Assembly: GCA_017462565.1 (NCBI GenBank)
Contig: JAFTQW010000026.1
Coordinates: 27,178-91,177, forward strand
DNA from: Ruminococcus sp.
GTDB taxonomy: Bacteria; Bacillota; Clostridia; Oscillospirales; Ruminococcaceae
Length of the DNA: 64,000 nucleotides
Direction of reading: 5' to 3'
Under the pieces are notes generated by a model. It was not told the origin of the DNA. It searched no databases and saw only the letters and a list, made by a program, of their open reading frames with translations. Both the position numbers and the translations under genes were made by a program. Each line of letters begins with the position of its first letter. The first letter of the stretch is position 1. Shown piece by piece: positions 33,802 to 42,242 of the stretch.

Positions 33802-34224
33802 ATGAACAAGGATTCAGGATACAATACAAGACAAAAGGAGAAACTTCTGTCTTTTCTTATTGATAATAAAGAAAAGCATACGAATGTTCAGAAAATCAGT
33901 GCTTTTTTGACCTCGGAGGGAACTCCGGTAGGGACGACGACTATATATCGTCAGCTCGATAAACTTGTTGAACAGGGCGTCGTAAGAAAATATACGATCG
34001 ACGGAAAAACGGGAGCTTGTTATCAGTATATCGACGAAAATCAGAATTGCCGTCAGCATTTTCATCTGAAATGCGTAAGCTGCGGAAAACTTATACATAC
34101 TGAATGTATGCATCTTTCCGGAATAAATCAGCATATTCTCGAACGGCATGGATTTGCTGTTGATTCATCAAAAACGGTATTTTACGGAACTTGCTCGGAA
34201 TGTTCAGGAGCTGAAGAAAAATGA
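33802..34224 (+). CDS. zur: Fur-family metal regulator, probably Zur
   Basis: 140 residues from ATG 33802 (GGAGG just upstream). N-terminal winged helix (NTRQKEKLLSFLIDN ... PVGTTTIYRQLDKLVEQGVV), then HFHLKCVSCGKLIHTEC and GTCSECSG: the two CxxC pairs bind the structural zinc. The H-rich HFH segment supplies regulatory metal ligands. First gene of an operon with znuA, znuC and znuB, so zinc is the likely signal; autoregulation via the 33761 palindrome is inferred. Confidence 0.9.
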   Translation: MNKDSGYNTRQKEKLLSFLIDNKEKHTNVQKISAFLTSEGTPVGTTTIYRQLDKLVEQGVVRKYTIDGKTGACYQYIDENQNCRQHFHLKCVSCGKLIHTECMHLSGINQHILERHGFAVDSSKTVFYGTCSECSGAEEK

Positions 34225-35219
34225 GAAGAAGTCTTTTGGGAATTATTGTCGCAGCGTCAGTTGTTTTTGCATCTTTAGCAGGAGGATGCTCCATTAAAAA
34301 TGAAAAAAGCGACAGGCTCTCGATAGTCGCAACAAGCTTTCCGCCCTACGATTTTGCAAGAGCTGTTGTCGGCGATACCGCCGATATAACAATGCTTTTA
34401 AGTACAGGAGCCGAAGCTCATTCCTACGAGCCTACACCGCTTGATATTGCAAAGATTCAGAGCTGCGATGTTTTCGTTTGCATAGGAGGAGAGGACGAGG
34501 TCTGGGTCGATAAGATACTTGATTCTATTGATACAAGCGAAATAACTGTAGTGCGGCTCTTTGATTACGCCGAGCTTCTTGAAGAGGAAGCGGTTGCAGG
34601 AGCGTCGGAATCCGGTCATCATCACGATCATGAGCATGAGCACGAACATCATAACCATGATGAGGCGGGTGCGGATACGGTCAGCGAGGAAAATGCAGAC
34701 GGTCATATCTGGACTTCTCCGGAAAATGCTATCAGATGTATTAAGGGAATCGAAGAAGCCTTATGCGGAAATTACAGTGAAAATGCGGAGATCTATTGTG
34801 AAAACGCTTCTGAATATACGGACAGGCTTTGTAGGCTTGACGAAGAATTTGATGAAATGGTCAGAAATGCTCCGGAAAATACGATAGTTATCGGTGACAG
34901 ATTTCCATTCCGTTATCTTGCGCATGAATATGACCTCGAATATTTTGCGGCTTTCAGCGGATGCAGTTCGGAATCGGAGCCGTCGGTTTATACAATGGCT
35001 TATCTTATGGAAGAGATAGGAGAGCATGAAATGGATACCGTGTTTTATCTCGATTTTTCGGCAAGTAAGCTCTCGGAGAAGCTCTGCTCTGCAACCGGAG
35101 CAAAAATGCTTCCTCTTTATGTATGTCATAATGTCACAAAGGACGAATTTGAAAATGGCGTGACTTACATCGACCTTATGTACAAAAATCTGAATAATCT
35201 CAGGGAGGCGCTATATTGA
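34221..35219 (+). CDS. znuA: Zinc ABC transporter substrate-binding lipoprotein
   Basis: 332 residues. Lipobox SLAGGCSI in the first 30 residues. The TroA/ZnuA cluster A-1 fold: VATSFPPYDFARAVVG at the N-terminus and metal ligand His in AEAHSYEPTPLDI; a His-rich loop (HHHDHEHEHEHHNHDE) near residue 135 is typical of zinc rather than manganese binders; DGHIWTSPENA gives the second ligand His. ATGA overlap with zur. Confidence 0.93.
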   Translation: MRRSLLGIIVAASVVFASLAGGCSIKNEKSDRLSIVATSFPPYDFARAVVGDTADITMLLSTGAEAHSYEPTPLDIAKIQSCDVFVCIGGEDEVWVDKILDSIDTSEITVVRLFDYAELLEEEAVAGASESGHHHDHEHEHEHHNHDEAGADTVSEENADGHIWTSPENAIRCIKGIEEALCGNYSENAEIYCENASEYTDRLCRLDEEFDEMVRNAPENTIVIGDRFPFRYLAHEYDLEYFAAFSGCSSESEPSVYTMAYLMEEIGEHEMDTVFYLDFSASKLSEKLCSATGAKMLPLYVCHNVTKDEFENGVTYIDLMYKNLNNLREALY

Positions 35220-35920
35220 AGAAAATACTTGAATGCGATAAGCTTACCGCCAGCTATGACGGCGCTAATGTTTTAACAGGACTCAGTTTTGCCATTAACG
35301 AAGGGGATTATCTTTGTATTCTCGGTGAAAACGGTTCGGGAAAAAGTACGCTTGTGAAATGTCTGCTTGGAATAAAATCGCCCGACAGCGGAAAAATAGT
35401 TCTCAGCGACGGTCTTAAACAAACGGATATAGGCTATCTTCCACAGCATACAAGCTTTGCGAACGGATTTCCTGCAACGGTTGCAGAGGTCGTCATATCA
35501 GGCTGTCTCGGAAGAAGAGGATTTCTTCCGTTTTACTCGTCAAAAGAGAAAAAAAAGGCTCAGAACGCTATGGAAAGGCTTGGAATAGCAGATCTGGCAA
35601 ATCGGAGCTGCCGTGAGCTTTCCGGCGGACAGCAGCAGAGAATGCTTCTTGCAAGAGCAATGTGTGCGGCTAAGAAACTTCTGCTTCTCGATGAACCTGT
35701 GACAGGGCTTGATCCGTCGGCAGCGGCGGAGATGTACAGTCTTATCGACGAACTGAATCATAAGGATAAAATGACGATAATTATGGTCACGCACGATGTT
35801 GTTAAGGCTCTTGACTGCTCAAACCGCATTCTCTGTCTTTGCAGCAGTGACCACAGCTTCTTCGGAACTCCCGGAGAATACGCAAATTCTCACATCAGCA
35901 GCAAATTTATAGGAGACTGA
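35216..35920 (+). CDS. znuC: Zinc ABC transporter ATP-binding protein
   Basis: 234 residues. Walker A GENGSGKSTL near residue 40, signature LSGGQQQRM, Walker B LLLLDEP, and the switch His in MVTHD. It starts with TTG overlapping the znuA stop (TTGA). Energises zinc import with ZnuA and ZnuB. Confidence 0.94.
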   Translation: MKKILECDKLTASYDGANVLTGLSFAINEGDYLCILGENGSGKSTLVKCLLGIKSPDSGKIVLSDGLKQTDIGYLPQHTSFANGFPATVAEVVISGCLGRRGFLPFYSSKEKKKAQNAMERLGIADLANRSCRELSGGQQQRMLLARAMCAAKKLLLLDEPVTGLDPSAAAEMYSLIDELNHKDKMTIIMVTHDVVKALDCSNRILCLCSSDHSFFGTPGEYANSHISSKFIGD

Positions 35921-35922
35921 AA

Positions 35923-36759
35923 ATGGCGGAAAATCTTAAAATAATGTTCACTCCCGAATTTTTCGGGGCAATACTTCTTCCTGCTTTGATAGGAGGAATA
36001 GCAGTTACGATATGTTCGTCGCTTCTCGGAGTAACTCTCGTTTTAAAGAGATATTCGATGATCGGCGACGGACTTTCCCACATCGGATACGGAGCTTTAT
36101 CAGTTGCGGCAGTAATGAATCTTGCTCCGCTTAAAGTAGCGCTTCCGGTCGTTATAATAGCGGCTTTCATATTGCTTCGTCTGAGCGAAAACAGCAAGCT
36201 CAGCGGAGATTCGGCGATCGCCCTTTTCTCAACAACGGCGCTTTCTATCGGTATTCTTGTTTCCTCAAAGGCGGGCATCACCAATGATGTAAGTCATTAT
36301 ATGTTCGGAAGTATTCTTGCAATGAGCAAGAGCGACGTTATACTCAGCGTAATTCTTTCAGCTGTTTGCATTATTGCATTTCTTTTGCTGTATAACAGGA
36401 TTTTCTCAGTGACTTTTGATGAAAGCTTTGCAAGGGCTACCGGAGTAAATGCCGGAATTTATAATATGATTTTTGCGGTTTTAACGGCAATAACAGTCGT
36501 TCTGGGAATGATGATGATGGGTTCGCTTCTTATTTCGAGCCTGATAGTTACTCCGACTTTAACGGCAATGCGTGTATGTAAAAGTTTCAGGGGAGTTGTG
36601 CTTACGGCAGGAGCAGTTTCAATTGCAAGCTTTCTTATCGGAATGTTCTGCTCACTTATTTTCAACACCGCTCCCGGCGCAAGCATAGTAATTGTGAATG
36701 TGATTTTCTTCCTGTGCTTTACATTTATCGGAGAAGTCAGCAAACGCCGTAGATCCTGA
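35923..36759 (+). CDS. znuB: Zinc ABC transporter permease
   Basis: 278 residues with about eight membrane segments of the ABC-3 type. RYSMIGDGLSHIGYGAL is the conserved loop; the segment MMMGSLLISSLIVTPTLTA follows the family pattern. It begins two bases after znuC. Its last 23 bases overlap a small antisense ORF. Confidence 0.93.
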   Translation: MAENLKIMFTPEFFGAILLPALIGGIAVTICSSLLGVTLVLKRYSMIGDGLSHIGYGALSVAAVMNLAPLKVALPVVIIAAFILLRLSENSKLSGDSAIALFSTTALSIGILVSSKAGITNDVSHYMFGSILAMSKSDVILSVILSAVCIIAFLLLYNRIFSVTFDESFARATGVNAGIYNMIFAVLTAITVVLGMMMMGSLLISSLIVTPTLTAMRVCKSFRGVVLTAGAVSIASFLIGMFCSLIFNTAPGASIVIVNVIFFLCFTFIGEVSKRRRS

Positions 36760-36838
36760 CGTCTTCCGGCTCGTTTTCACAGTCGGAAGCAGGAACGGAG
36801 CTGCTTGGTACATAAATTTTTGTGTCATCTTCGTACAT
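36737..36838 (-). CDS. Possible 33-residue peptide, antisense to the end of znuB
   Basis: ATG at 36838 on the - strand with GGAGGTGAG five bases upstream, reading 33 codons to TGA at 36737. The peptide is acidic, begins MYEDDTKIYVPSSS and ends RIYGVC, with Cys at 20 and 33. Upstream on the - strand TTGAAT and an AATAAT-like box could be a promoter. No known family. The unusually strong ribosome site is the main evidence. Confidence 0.45.
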   Translation of the reverse strand: MYEDDTKIYVPSSSVPASDCENEPEDVRIYGVC

Positions 36839-36914
36839 TTAACTCACCTCCGCAAGGATTATTATTTCACTTTGATCTGAAAATATTCAAAAAATTTTTA
36901 AGGATTTGTTAGTT

Positions 36915-37415
36915 ATGAAATATTTAAAATCGCTCGCAATGGTTATTGCAGCGGATGTTTTTTCTCTGTTTATAGGTCTTACGCTTGCAGGCTCTTCAAT
37001 GCCCCTGGTAAAGGGAATAAGCGCAGTCTGCACAGTTGGTATACTTGTGGTGATTATGGCTGATTTTGCCGTTAAAACTGCCAGAGATGATATAAAAAAC
37101 AGGCGTGATGTATCTGACGGAAAAAAGATAGTTTCTGCATTTGGAATGGGGCTTTCAGCGTCTGCGCCTGCATTTTTAAGCTGGATTATTCTTTATATTT
37201 CGGTTTCGTGTAAGGAATTTAATTTCTATCGCTGGCATAAAATTATTAACGGGTATTTTCTCCAGATTTATAATTTTATCAATGCTGACGCAAATTCTTC
37301 CGCACTTTCCATGAACGAAGTCTGGGTGATGTTTCCGCTTGCATTTATTCCGGCAGCAGTTTTCATCACAGCTTATATTTTGGCGTTCAAGCGAACGCTT
37401 TTTGCGGAAAAATAG
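36915..37415 (+). CDS. Membrane protein of unknown function
   Basis: 166 residues from ATG 36915 (AAGGA ten bases upstream). Four hydrophobic segments (about 5-25, 30-52, 80-100 and 140-160). Not recognised. It lies alone between znuB and a zinc-ribbon protein gene. Confidence 0.65.
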   Translation: MKYLKSLAMVIAADVFSLFIGLTLAGSSMPLVKGISAVCTVGILVVIMADFAVKTARDDIKNRRDVSDGKKIVSAFGMGLSASAPAFLSWIILYISVSCKEFNFYRWHKIINGYFLQIYNFINADANSSALSMNEVWVMFPLAFIPAAVFITAYILAFKRTLFAEK

Positions 37416-37529
37416 CAGAATTTTAATGCTTTCAATGAGTGTTTTGCAGTACGTGGAGGTAAGGTCGATTGCTTTTTTTATACAAACTGCCGAATTTAAG
37501 CTTTTACCCAAAGATTTGCTGTTTTTCCC

Positions 37530-37558
37530 TTGACAATGCGATAAGTTTGTGATAAAAT
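37530..37558 (+). promoter_or_regulatory. Promoter of the zinc-ribbon protein gene
   Basis: TTGACA (37530-37535), 17-base spacer, TAAAAT (37553-37558). Confidence 0.82.
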
Positions 37559-37594
37559 TATGAAGAAAATTAAAATATACGGAGGTTTGTATTT

Positions 37595-38314
37595 ATGGCA
37601 TTTTGTAAATTTTGTGGTAAAGAGATTCCAGAGGGCGGAACTTGCAGCTGTCAGGGCGCTCAGAATAACGCAGCTCCTCAGCAGGACAGTAACGCAGCTT
37701 CTTTTGGCGGAGATCAGGGAAACAACGGCGGTATTGATGACGCTGTAAACAAGGCAAAAAATAATCTTCCGCTTATTATCGGCGGTGTAGTTGGTATTAT
37801 CGTACTTATTCTCGTTCTTGTATTCGTTGCAGGTCACACAGGCGCAAAGGGTGCAGCTAATAAGTATGCAAAGGCAGCTACAAAGAAAAATGGTGTTAAA
37901 ACTGGGTATTCATTAACCTTGCCGGATGAAGTTATCAAGCAGCTCAAAGATGATGATAAATGGGACGATATGATTGATAAGTCTAAGGATTATAGAGAAG
38001 AATATCTTGATGAATATAAAGTTAAGATTAAAGAAGTTAAGAAGAAGAAGAAGTTAAGCAAAAAGGCTCTTAAGGGTGCAGAAGTATATTTTGCAGAAAT
38101 GTGCGACGACTATGACGTTGATGCTGATGCTAAGGATTTTGATGCAAAAAAAGGCTATGAGTTCAAAATTAAGACACAGGAAAAGGAAAAAGAAAGTGGA
38201 GATAAGGATACATCCACTGAATCAATTTGCGTAGTTAAGTTTAAGGGTGAAGGATGGAAGGTTATTCCAATGTCAAAAGATTCACTTGAAGAATACGGCG
38301 AAAAGGATGACTAA
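37595..38314 (+). CDS. Zinc-ribbon membrane-anchored protein, paralogue of the 32903 lipoprotein
   Basis: 239 residues. An N-terminal zinc ribbon (CKFCGKEIPEGGTCSC), a Gln/Asn/Gly-rich linker, one membrane segment at about residues 60-82 (LIIGGVVGIIVLILVLVFV), then a Lys-rich domain outside. The end (GAEVYFAEM ... GYEFKIK ... VKFKGEGWKVI) resembles the 32903-33511 lipoprotein. GGAGGT precedes the ATG. Function unknown. Confidence 0.8.
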   Translation: MAFCKFCGKEIPEGGTCSCQGAQNNAAPQQDSNAASFGGDQGNNGGIDDAVNKAKNNLPLIIGGVVGIIVLILVLVFVAGHTGAKGAANKYAKAATKKNGVKTGYSLTLPDEVIKQLKDDDKWDDMIDKSKDYREEYLDEYKVKIKEVKKKKKLSKKALKGAEVYFAEMCDDYDVDADAKDFDAKKGYEFKIKTQEKEKESGDKDTSTESICVVKFKGEGWKVIPMSKDSLEEYGEKDD

Positions 38315-38334
38315 TTTATAATGAATTTTTTACG

Positions 38335-38366
38335 ATCCGGGGTGTAAAAACTCCGGATTTTTATTT
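38335..38366 (+). terminator. Terminator after the zinc-ribbon protein gene
   Basis: ATCCGG-G...CT-CCGGAT stem around a TGTAAAAA loop, followed by TTTTATTTT. Confidence 0.8.
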
Positions 38367-38392
38367 TGTACTTCTGATGGGAGCGATAGAAA

Positions 38393-39322
38393 ATGTCTCT
38401 GACAATATTAAAGCAAACCATAATAATGCTGATTCTCATGGCGGTTGGCATAGTGTGTTACAAAACAAAGATAATAAGCAAGGAATCAAATAAAGATCTC
38501 TCTAAATTCGTTTTACAGGTTGTGAATCCGGTTATGATCTTCATGTCGTATCAGACTGACTACAAGCCGGAGCTTGTGAAAAATCTTCTGCTTACGTTCG
38601 TTCTCTCTCTCGGAGCGTATGCGGTTACGATTTTGCTTGCATATTTGCTGATTCCATCGAAAAAGGGCAGGGAAATAGAAGTTGAACGTTTTTCGGCAAT
38701 CTATTCCAACTGCGGATTTATGGGAATACCTCTTGTGAACGCTCTTTTCGGCATGGAGGGAGTTTTCTATCTCACAGCTTTTATAACCGTTTTCAACTTA
38801 ATTGTTTGGACTCACGGAATCATTCTTATTTCCGGTGAAAAAAGCATGAAAAATATTATTAAAGTATTTTATTCTCCGACTATTATTGCAATATTCCTCG
38901 GAATCATAACATTCTTTTTGCAGTTTCGTCTGCACGAAGTTCCTGCAAAGGCTCTGGAGTTCATTTCACAGATAAATACTCCCATGGCAATGATAGTTTC
39001 CGGAGTAACAATGGCTGAAACCAATGTTTTAAAGCTTCTCAAAAAGGGCAGAGTTTATTATGTCTGTTTCCTCAGACTTATTCTGATCCCGGCGATTCTT
39101 GCTGCACTTCTCTCGCCGCTTGAAATAAGTGAAAAGGTTCGTCTTACGGTAATTGTAGCAGCCTCTGCTCCTCCGGCAGCCATGTGTACTCTGCAATGTA
39201 TTCGATATGGGCGCAATTCAGTGTATGCCTCTGAAATTTTTACCGCAGGAACTATACTTTCGGTTTTAACTTTGCCGCTCATAGTAGAATTTACGGAATT
39301 ATTGACAAAAATTTTAGCTTAG
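38393..39322 (+). CDS. AEC family transporter (auxin efflux carrier type)
   Basis: 309 residues, about ten membrane segments. The pattern FVLQVVNPVMIFMSYQ and ERFSAIYSNCGFMGIPLVNALFG is characteristic of the AEC family, members of which export or import small organic acids such as malate. GGGAG precedes the ATG. Substrate unknown. Confidence 0.88.
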   Translation: MSLTILKQTIIMLILMAVGIVCYKTKIISKESNKDLSKFVLQVVNPVMIFMSYQTDYKPELVKNLLLTFVLSLGAYAVTILLAYLLIPSKKGREIEVERFSAIYSNCGFMGIPLVNALFGMEGVFYLTAFITVFNLIVWTHGIILISGEKSMKNIIKVFYSPTIIAIFLGIITFFLQFRLHEVPAKALEFISQINTPMAMIVSGVTMAETNVLKLLKKGRVYYVCFLRLILIPAILAALLSPLEISEKVRLTVIVAASAPPAAMCTLQCIRYGRNSVYASEIFTAGTILSVLTLPLIVEFTELLTKILA

Positions 39323-39385
39323 GTTTGTCCAAAACGCTGATTTTTATATTTTTTGCATTAAACTGTTTTATTTTTATCTAATTTG

Positions 39386-39394
39386 TGTTATAAT
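39386..39394 (+). promoter_or_regulatory. Extended -10 promoter of the ROK regulator gene
   Basis: TGTTATAAT (extended -10) about 100 bases before the start codon; no clear -35 box. Confidence 0.5.
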
Positions 39395-39491
39395 AATTTG
39401 CGTAGAATACTGCAAATTTTATTTAAAGGCCTGCTAAAAGAGAATTTTTATGTATTTTTAACAGGTCAGATCAGGAATGGAGAGATATAGT

Positions 39492-40712
39492 ATGGAAAAA
39501 AGAGGAATTAGCAAGCTTGATCTTAAAAGACGCAACAGAATGCAGATTCTTCGCGTCATCAGAGAATCAGGGCCTATTTCGAGAGTTGACGTTGCAAGCG
39601 CTCTTGAGATCACAAGGGCTGCCGTTACTATTATTACAAATGAAATGATTGAAGAAGGCGTTCTTGTCGAAATAGGCGAGGCTCCTGTAAATATGGAGAA
39701 GCTGCAAAAGGGCAGAAGAAAGATACTTATTGATATCAATGTGAACAGCAGATTTGCTCTCGGAGCAACCGTTGACGAAAAGGAAGTTACGGTTGGTCTT
39801 ACAAATCTTAATTCTGATGTTCTCGATAAATCAAGCATGGTTATTGATGACAGAACTACAAGCAAGGATATCATAAATTACATAATTCAGACCTGCAATG
39901 AGATGATAGAAAACAGCTGCCTTACAAAGGATAAAATTCTCGGACTTGGCGTCGGCGTTGTACCGTCAATGTGGGGTAAGCTTAAAATCTTCTATAAGGA
40001 CGGCGTACTCGATTTCAACAGCTTTATCGACAAGCTTTCGGGCGGTCTTGATTGCGAGATACTTTGCGGAAACGCTATCGGACTTATGGCTCTTGCAAGC
40101 AATGATTACCGTGTTCAGAACGGTTATCAGACAAACACCGCTTTCATTCATAACGGAAATCAGGTTAACCTCGCCGTTATAAATAAAAATGAGCTTTCAA
40201 GCGATTATTACTCATACACATCAATGATCGAAAAGTATATCGTATGCCCGAATGGAAAGCAGTATGAGGGTTATCCGAACGGTTCCGTTAAGGCTGAACT
40301 TTCGAGAACTGCTATGCTCAATTCTTTCTTTGAGATATATTCAAAGGACAAAACCCCTGTTCTTTATGAGCTTACAGACGGCGACAAGAACAAGATCAGC
40401 GTTGATAACGTATTTATGGCTTTAATGCGTGGCGAAGAGCCTGTTAAGAACGTTGTGGACGATCTTATTGCTAAGTACACAGTTCTTTTGAACAATCTTG
40501 CAATAAGTCATTTTGCAAAGAAAATCGTTCTTCACAACTTCAAGCTCAACGAGAAACAGTTTGATTATGTTAAACGTGAGATGATTCGCCTTGTAAGTGA
40601 AGATATTGCCGATAGAGTCGTTCTCAGTAAGCTTGACGGCAAAAATAATTTCCTTGGCGGCTGCTCACTTATTATTCAGGAGAATTTCTTCGTTAAGGGC
40701 GGTATGCAGTAA
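39492..40712 (+). CDS. ROK/NagC-XylR family regulator, sugar kinase motifs lost
   Basis: 406 residues from ATG 39492 (GGAGAG seven bases upstream; ATG 39477 is an alternative). The N-terminal winged helix is clear (RRNRMQILRVIRESGPISRVDVASALEITRAAVTIITNEMIEEGVL), followed by KGRRKILIDIN, the usual entry to the ROK domain. The ROK part lacks the CxCGxxGC zinc motif and the GxG kinase loops are poorly kept. Location a few genes before xylA and xylB makes a xylose or xylan-linked repressor likely; this is inference. Confidence 0.82.
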   Translation: MEKRGISKLDLKRRNRMQILRVIRESGPISRVDVASALEITRAAVTIITNEMIEEGVLVEIGEAPVNMEKLQKGRRKILIDINVNSRFALGATVDEKEVTVGLTNLNSDVLDKSSMVIDDRTTSKDIINYIIQTCNEMIENSCLTKDKILGLGVGVVPSMWGKLKIFYKDGVLDFNSFIDKLSGGLDCEILCGNAIGLMALASNDYRVQNGYQTNTAFIHNGNQVNLAVINKNELSSDYYSYTSMIEKYIVCPNGKQYEGYPNGSVKAELSRTAMLNSFFEIYSKDKTPVLYELTDGDKNKISVDNVFMALMRGEEPVKNVVDDLIAKYTVLLNNLAISHFAKKIVLHNFKLNEKQFDYVKREMIRLVSEDIADRVVLSKLDGKNNFLGGCSLIIQENFFVKGGMQ

Positions 40713-40763
40713 ATCTTTTAAAATAAAGCCGATTTTTAAGACGAATACTTATATAGAAGTAAT

Positions 40764-40803
40764 GCCCGAAAGTAGTTTTTCAACTGCTTTCGGGCTTATT
40801 TTT
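40764..40803 (+). terminator. Terminator of the ROK regulator gene
   Basis: GCCCGAAAG (40764-40772) pairs with CTTTCGGGC (40787-40795), then TTATTTTTATT. Confidence 0.82.
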
Positions 40804-40940
40804 ATTATTTGTTTATTCGCATAAATCAGAATTTTAAGCTGCAGCCAGCTTGACCGCATATCACGTTCCCGCTCGCAAGCTTGTTAATTTCTGCGGAATT
40901 CAAGTCTGCTTTCGCTCACTAAAATTTACAGTAAAGGGAC

Positions 40941-41399
40941 TTAGTTATTCTGTTTTTTCCATTTTTGGTACTCGATTTTTTCTTCAAGATGTTCAAGTTC
41001 TCTTTCGATTAATTCTGTAAGTGAGTATTCAGTTATCTCAGCATCACCTTCAAATATACAGCAAATATTATAATTTCTGTTTATACAGATTACTGAACCA
41101 TCTCCCACAAAGTCACCTATTTCCATATAACCTTCAAATTCTCCATATCCAAATAAGCCGCCTTCTCTGAAAGTGATTTTATCAAACGAACAGATACTGA
41201 ATGTTGAGAAACAGATACATAAATCCATACCATTGCTAAAAAGATAAAAATCTTTCAGTTCATCACAGAGTTTTACATTGTGTTCAGCCTCCCAAGTAGA
41301 TATTTCTTCATCTGTTACCGGAGAATTAAATGTTTCCTTACCATTATTGTTATCACACAGTGATTTCATTTTCTGCAATAAAGTTGTTATTTTACTCAT
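40941..41399 (-). CDS. SMI1/KNR4 family protein
   Basis: 152 residues. PVTDEEISTWEAEHNVKLCDELKDFYLFSNGMDL is the classic SMI1/KNR4 (SUKH) start, followed by a beta-rich core with GDFVGDGSVICINR. GAGGAG precedes the ATG. SUKH proteins are often immunity proteins against polymorphic toxins; no toxin gene is adjacent, so this may be an orphan immunity gene. AT-rich compared with neighbours. Confidence 0.83.
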   Translation of the reverse strand: MSKITTLLQKMKSLCDNNNGKETFNSPVTDEEISTWEAEHNVKLCDELKDFYLFSNGMDLCICFSTFSICSFDKITFREGGLFGYGEFEGYMEIGDFVGDGSVICINRNYNICCIFEGDAEITEYSLTELIERELEHLEEKIEYQKWKKQNN

Positions 41400-41519
41400 A
41401 ACTTAACTCCTCTAAATTCCGATTTATCTTACTAAAATTATACATTAAGAAGAGTTATATGTCAATAGAAATGCCATAGTATTTTTGACTTATAATCAAA
41501 AAATACTATGGCTCAGAAT

Positions 41520-42035
41520 TTATAGATGAGAATCGCTCTTATGACCGGTTTTTATAATTATTATTTTATGTATTATCATTAACATGAGCAATGAAATCAG
41601 CATTCCTACCGTTGCTCCGGCAGTATCTATCATCATATCTTTGAATTCACAGGAGCGTCCGGGAACAAAATTTTGGTGGAGTTCATCGGAAAAGGCATAG
41701 ATGAAACAGAGGATAACGGTAAACGCTGAACCTTCGCTGAAAAGTCTGCGCTTTCCTGCCGCCATTGAAATGCAGAATCCTAAAGCTGCATATATCGAAA
41801 AATGTGCAGTTTTTCGGACGATATGGCTGACCTTTTCACGAATTGAAGTTTTCTTTTCTGAAGGCATTTTTTCGTAATCTTTTACAAATGTCTGAACAGC
41901 CTTATCTGTTATAACTCCGCTTGTATCGGAGGATTCATCAGCGTTTTCGCTCGAAAAACTGAAAATCACTGTCATAAAGATAATTGCAGCTATGGTAAAA
42001 AATATTCTTAAAATTGTTAAAGCCTTTGATTTCAT
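41520..42035 (-). CDS. VanZ-like membrane protein
   Basis: 171 residues. Four hydrophobic segments; the family signature is IVRKTAHFSIYAALGF, then AFSDELHQNFVPGRSCEFKDMMIDTAGA with the SDEIHQ-type motif. AGAGAGGA precedes the ATG. VanZ domains are linked to glycopeptide tolerance in some hosts, but most such genes have no known role. Confidence 0.88.
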   Translation of the reverse strand: MKSKALTILRIFFTIAAIIFMTVIFSFSSENADESSDTSGVITDKAVQTFVKDYEKMPSEKKTSIREKVSHIVRKTAHFSIYAALGFCISMAAGKRRLFSEGSAFTVILCFIYAFSDELHQNFVPGRSCEFKDMMIDTAGATVGMLISLLMLMIIHKIIIIKTGHKSDSHL

Positions 42036-42139
42036 ACGTTTATCCTCTCTTTATGCTACTATTATATTATACTATTTTTTATTTTATTTGTAAAGAGAGC
42101 ATTTTTTATCAATTTTTCAGAAAAAATTTTGGAAATTAC

Positions 42140-42168
42140 TTGTAACTTTCTTCTGAAAATGTTATAAT
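42140..42168 (+). promoter_or_regulatory. Promoter of the 42243 gene
   Basis: TTGTAA (42140-42145), 17-base spacer, TATAAT (42163-42168). Confidence 0.7.
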
Positions 42169-42242
42169 AACATTATATGTATAGAATTCAAAATGTGTTC
42201 TCAGAGAAATAAGAACAGTTATTATATCTTTCGGAGGTAGAA

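Noticed and set aside
40820-40930. Odd mixed-composition stretch between the ROK regulator and the SUKH gene
   Set aside because: No inverted repeat, ORF or match to families A-G was found, so nothing can be supported.
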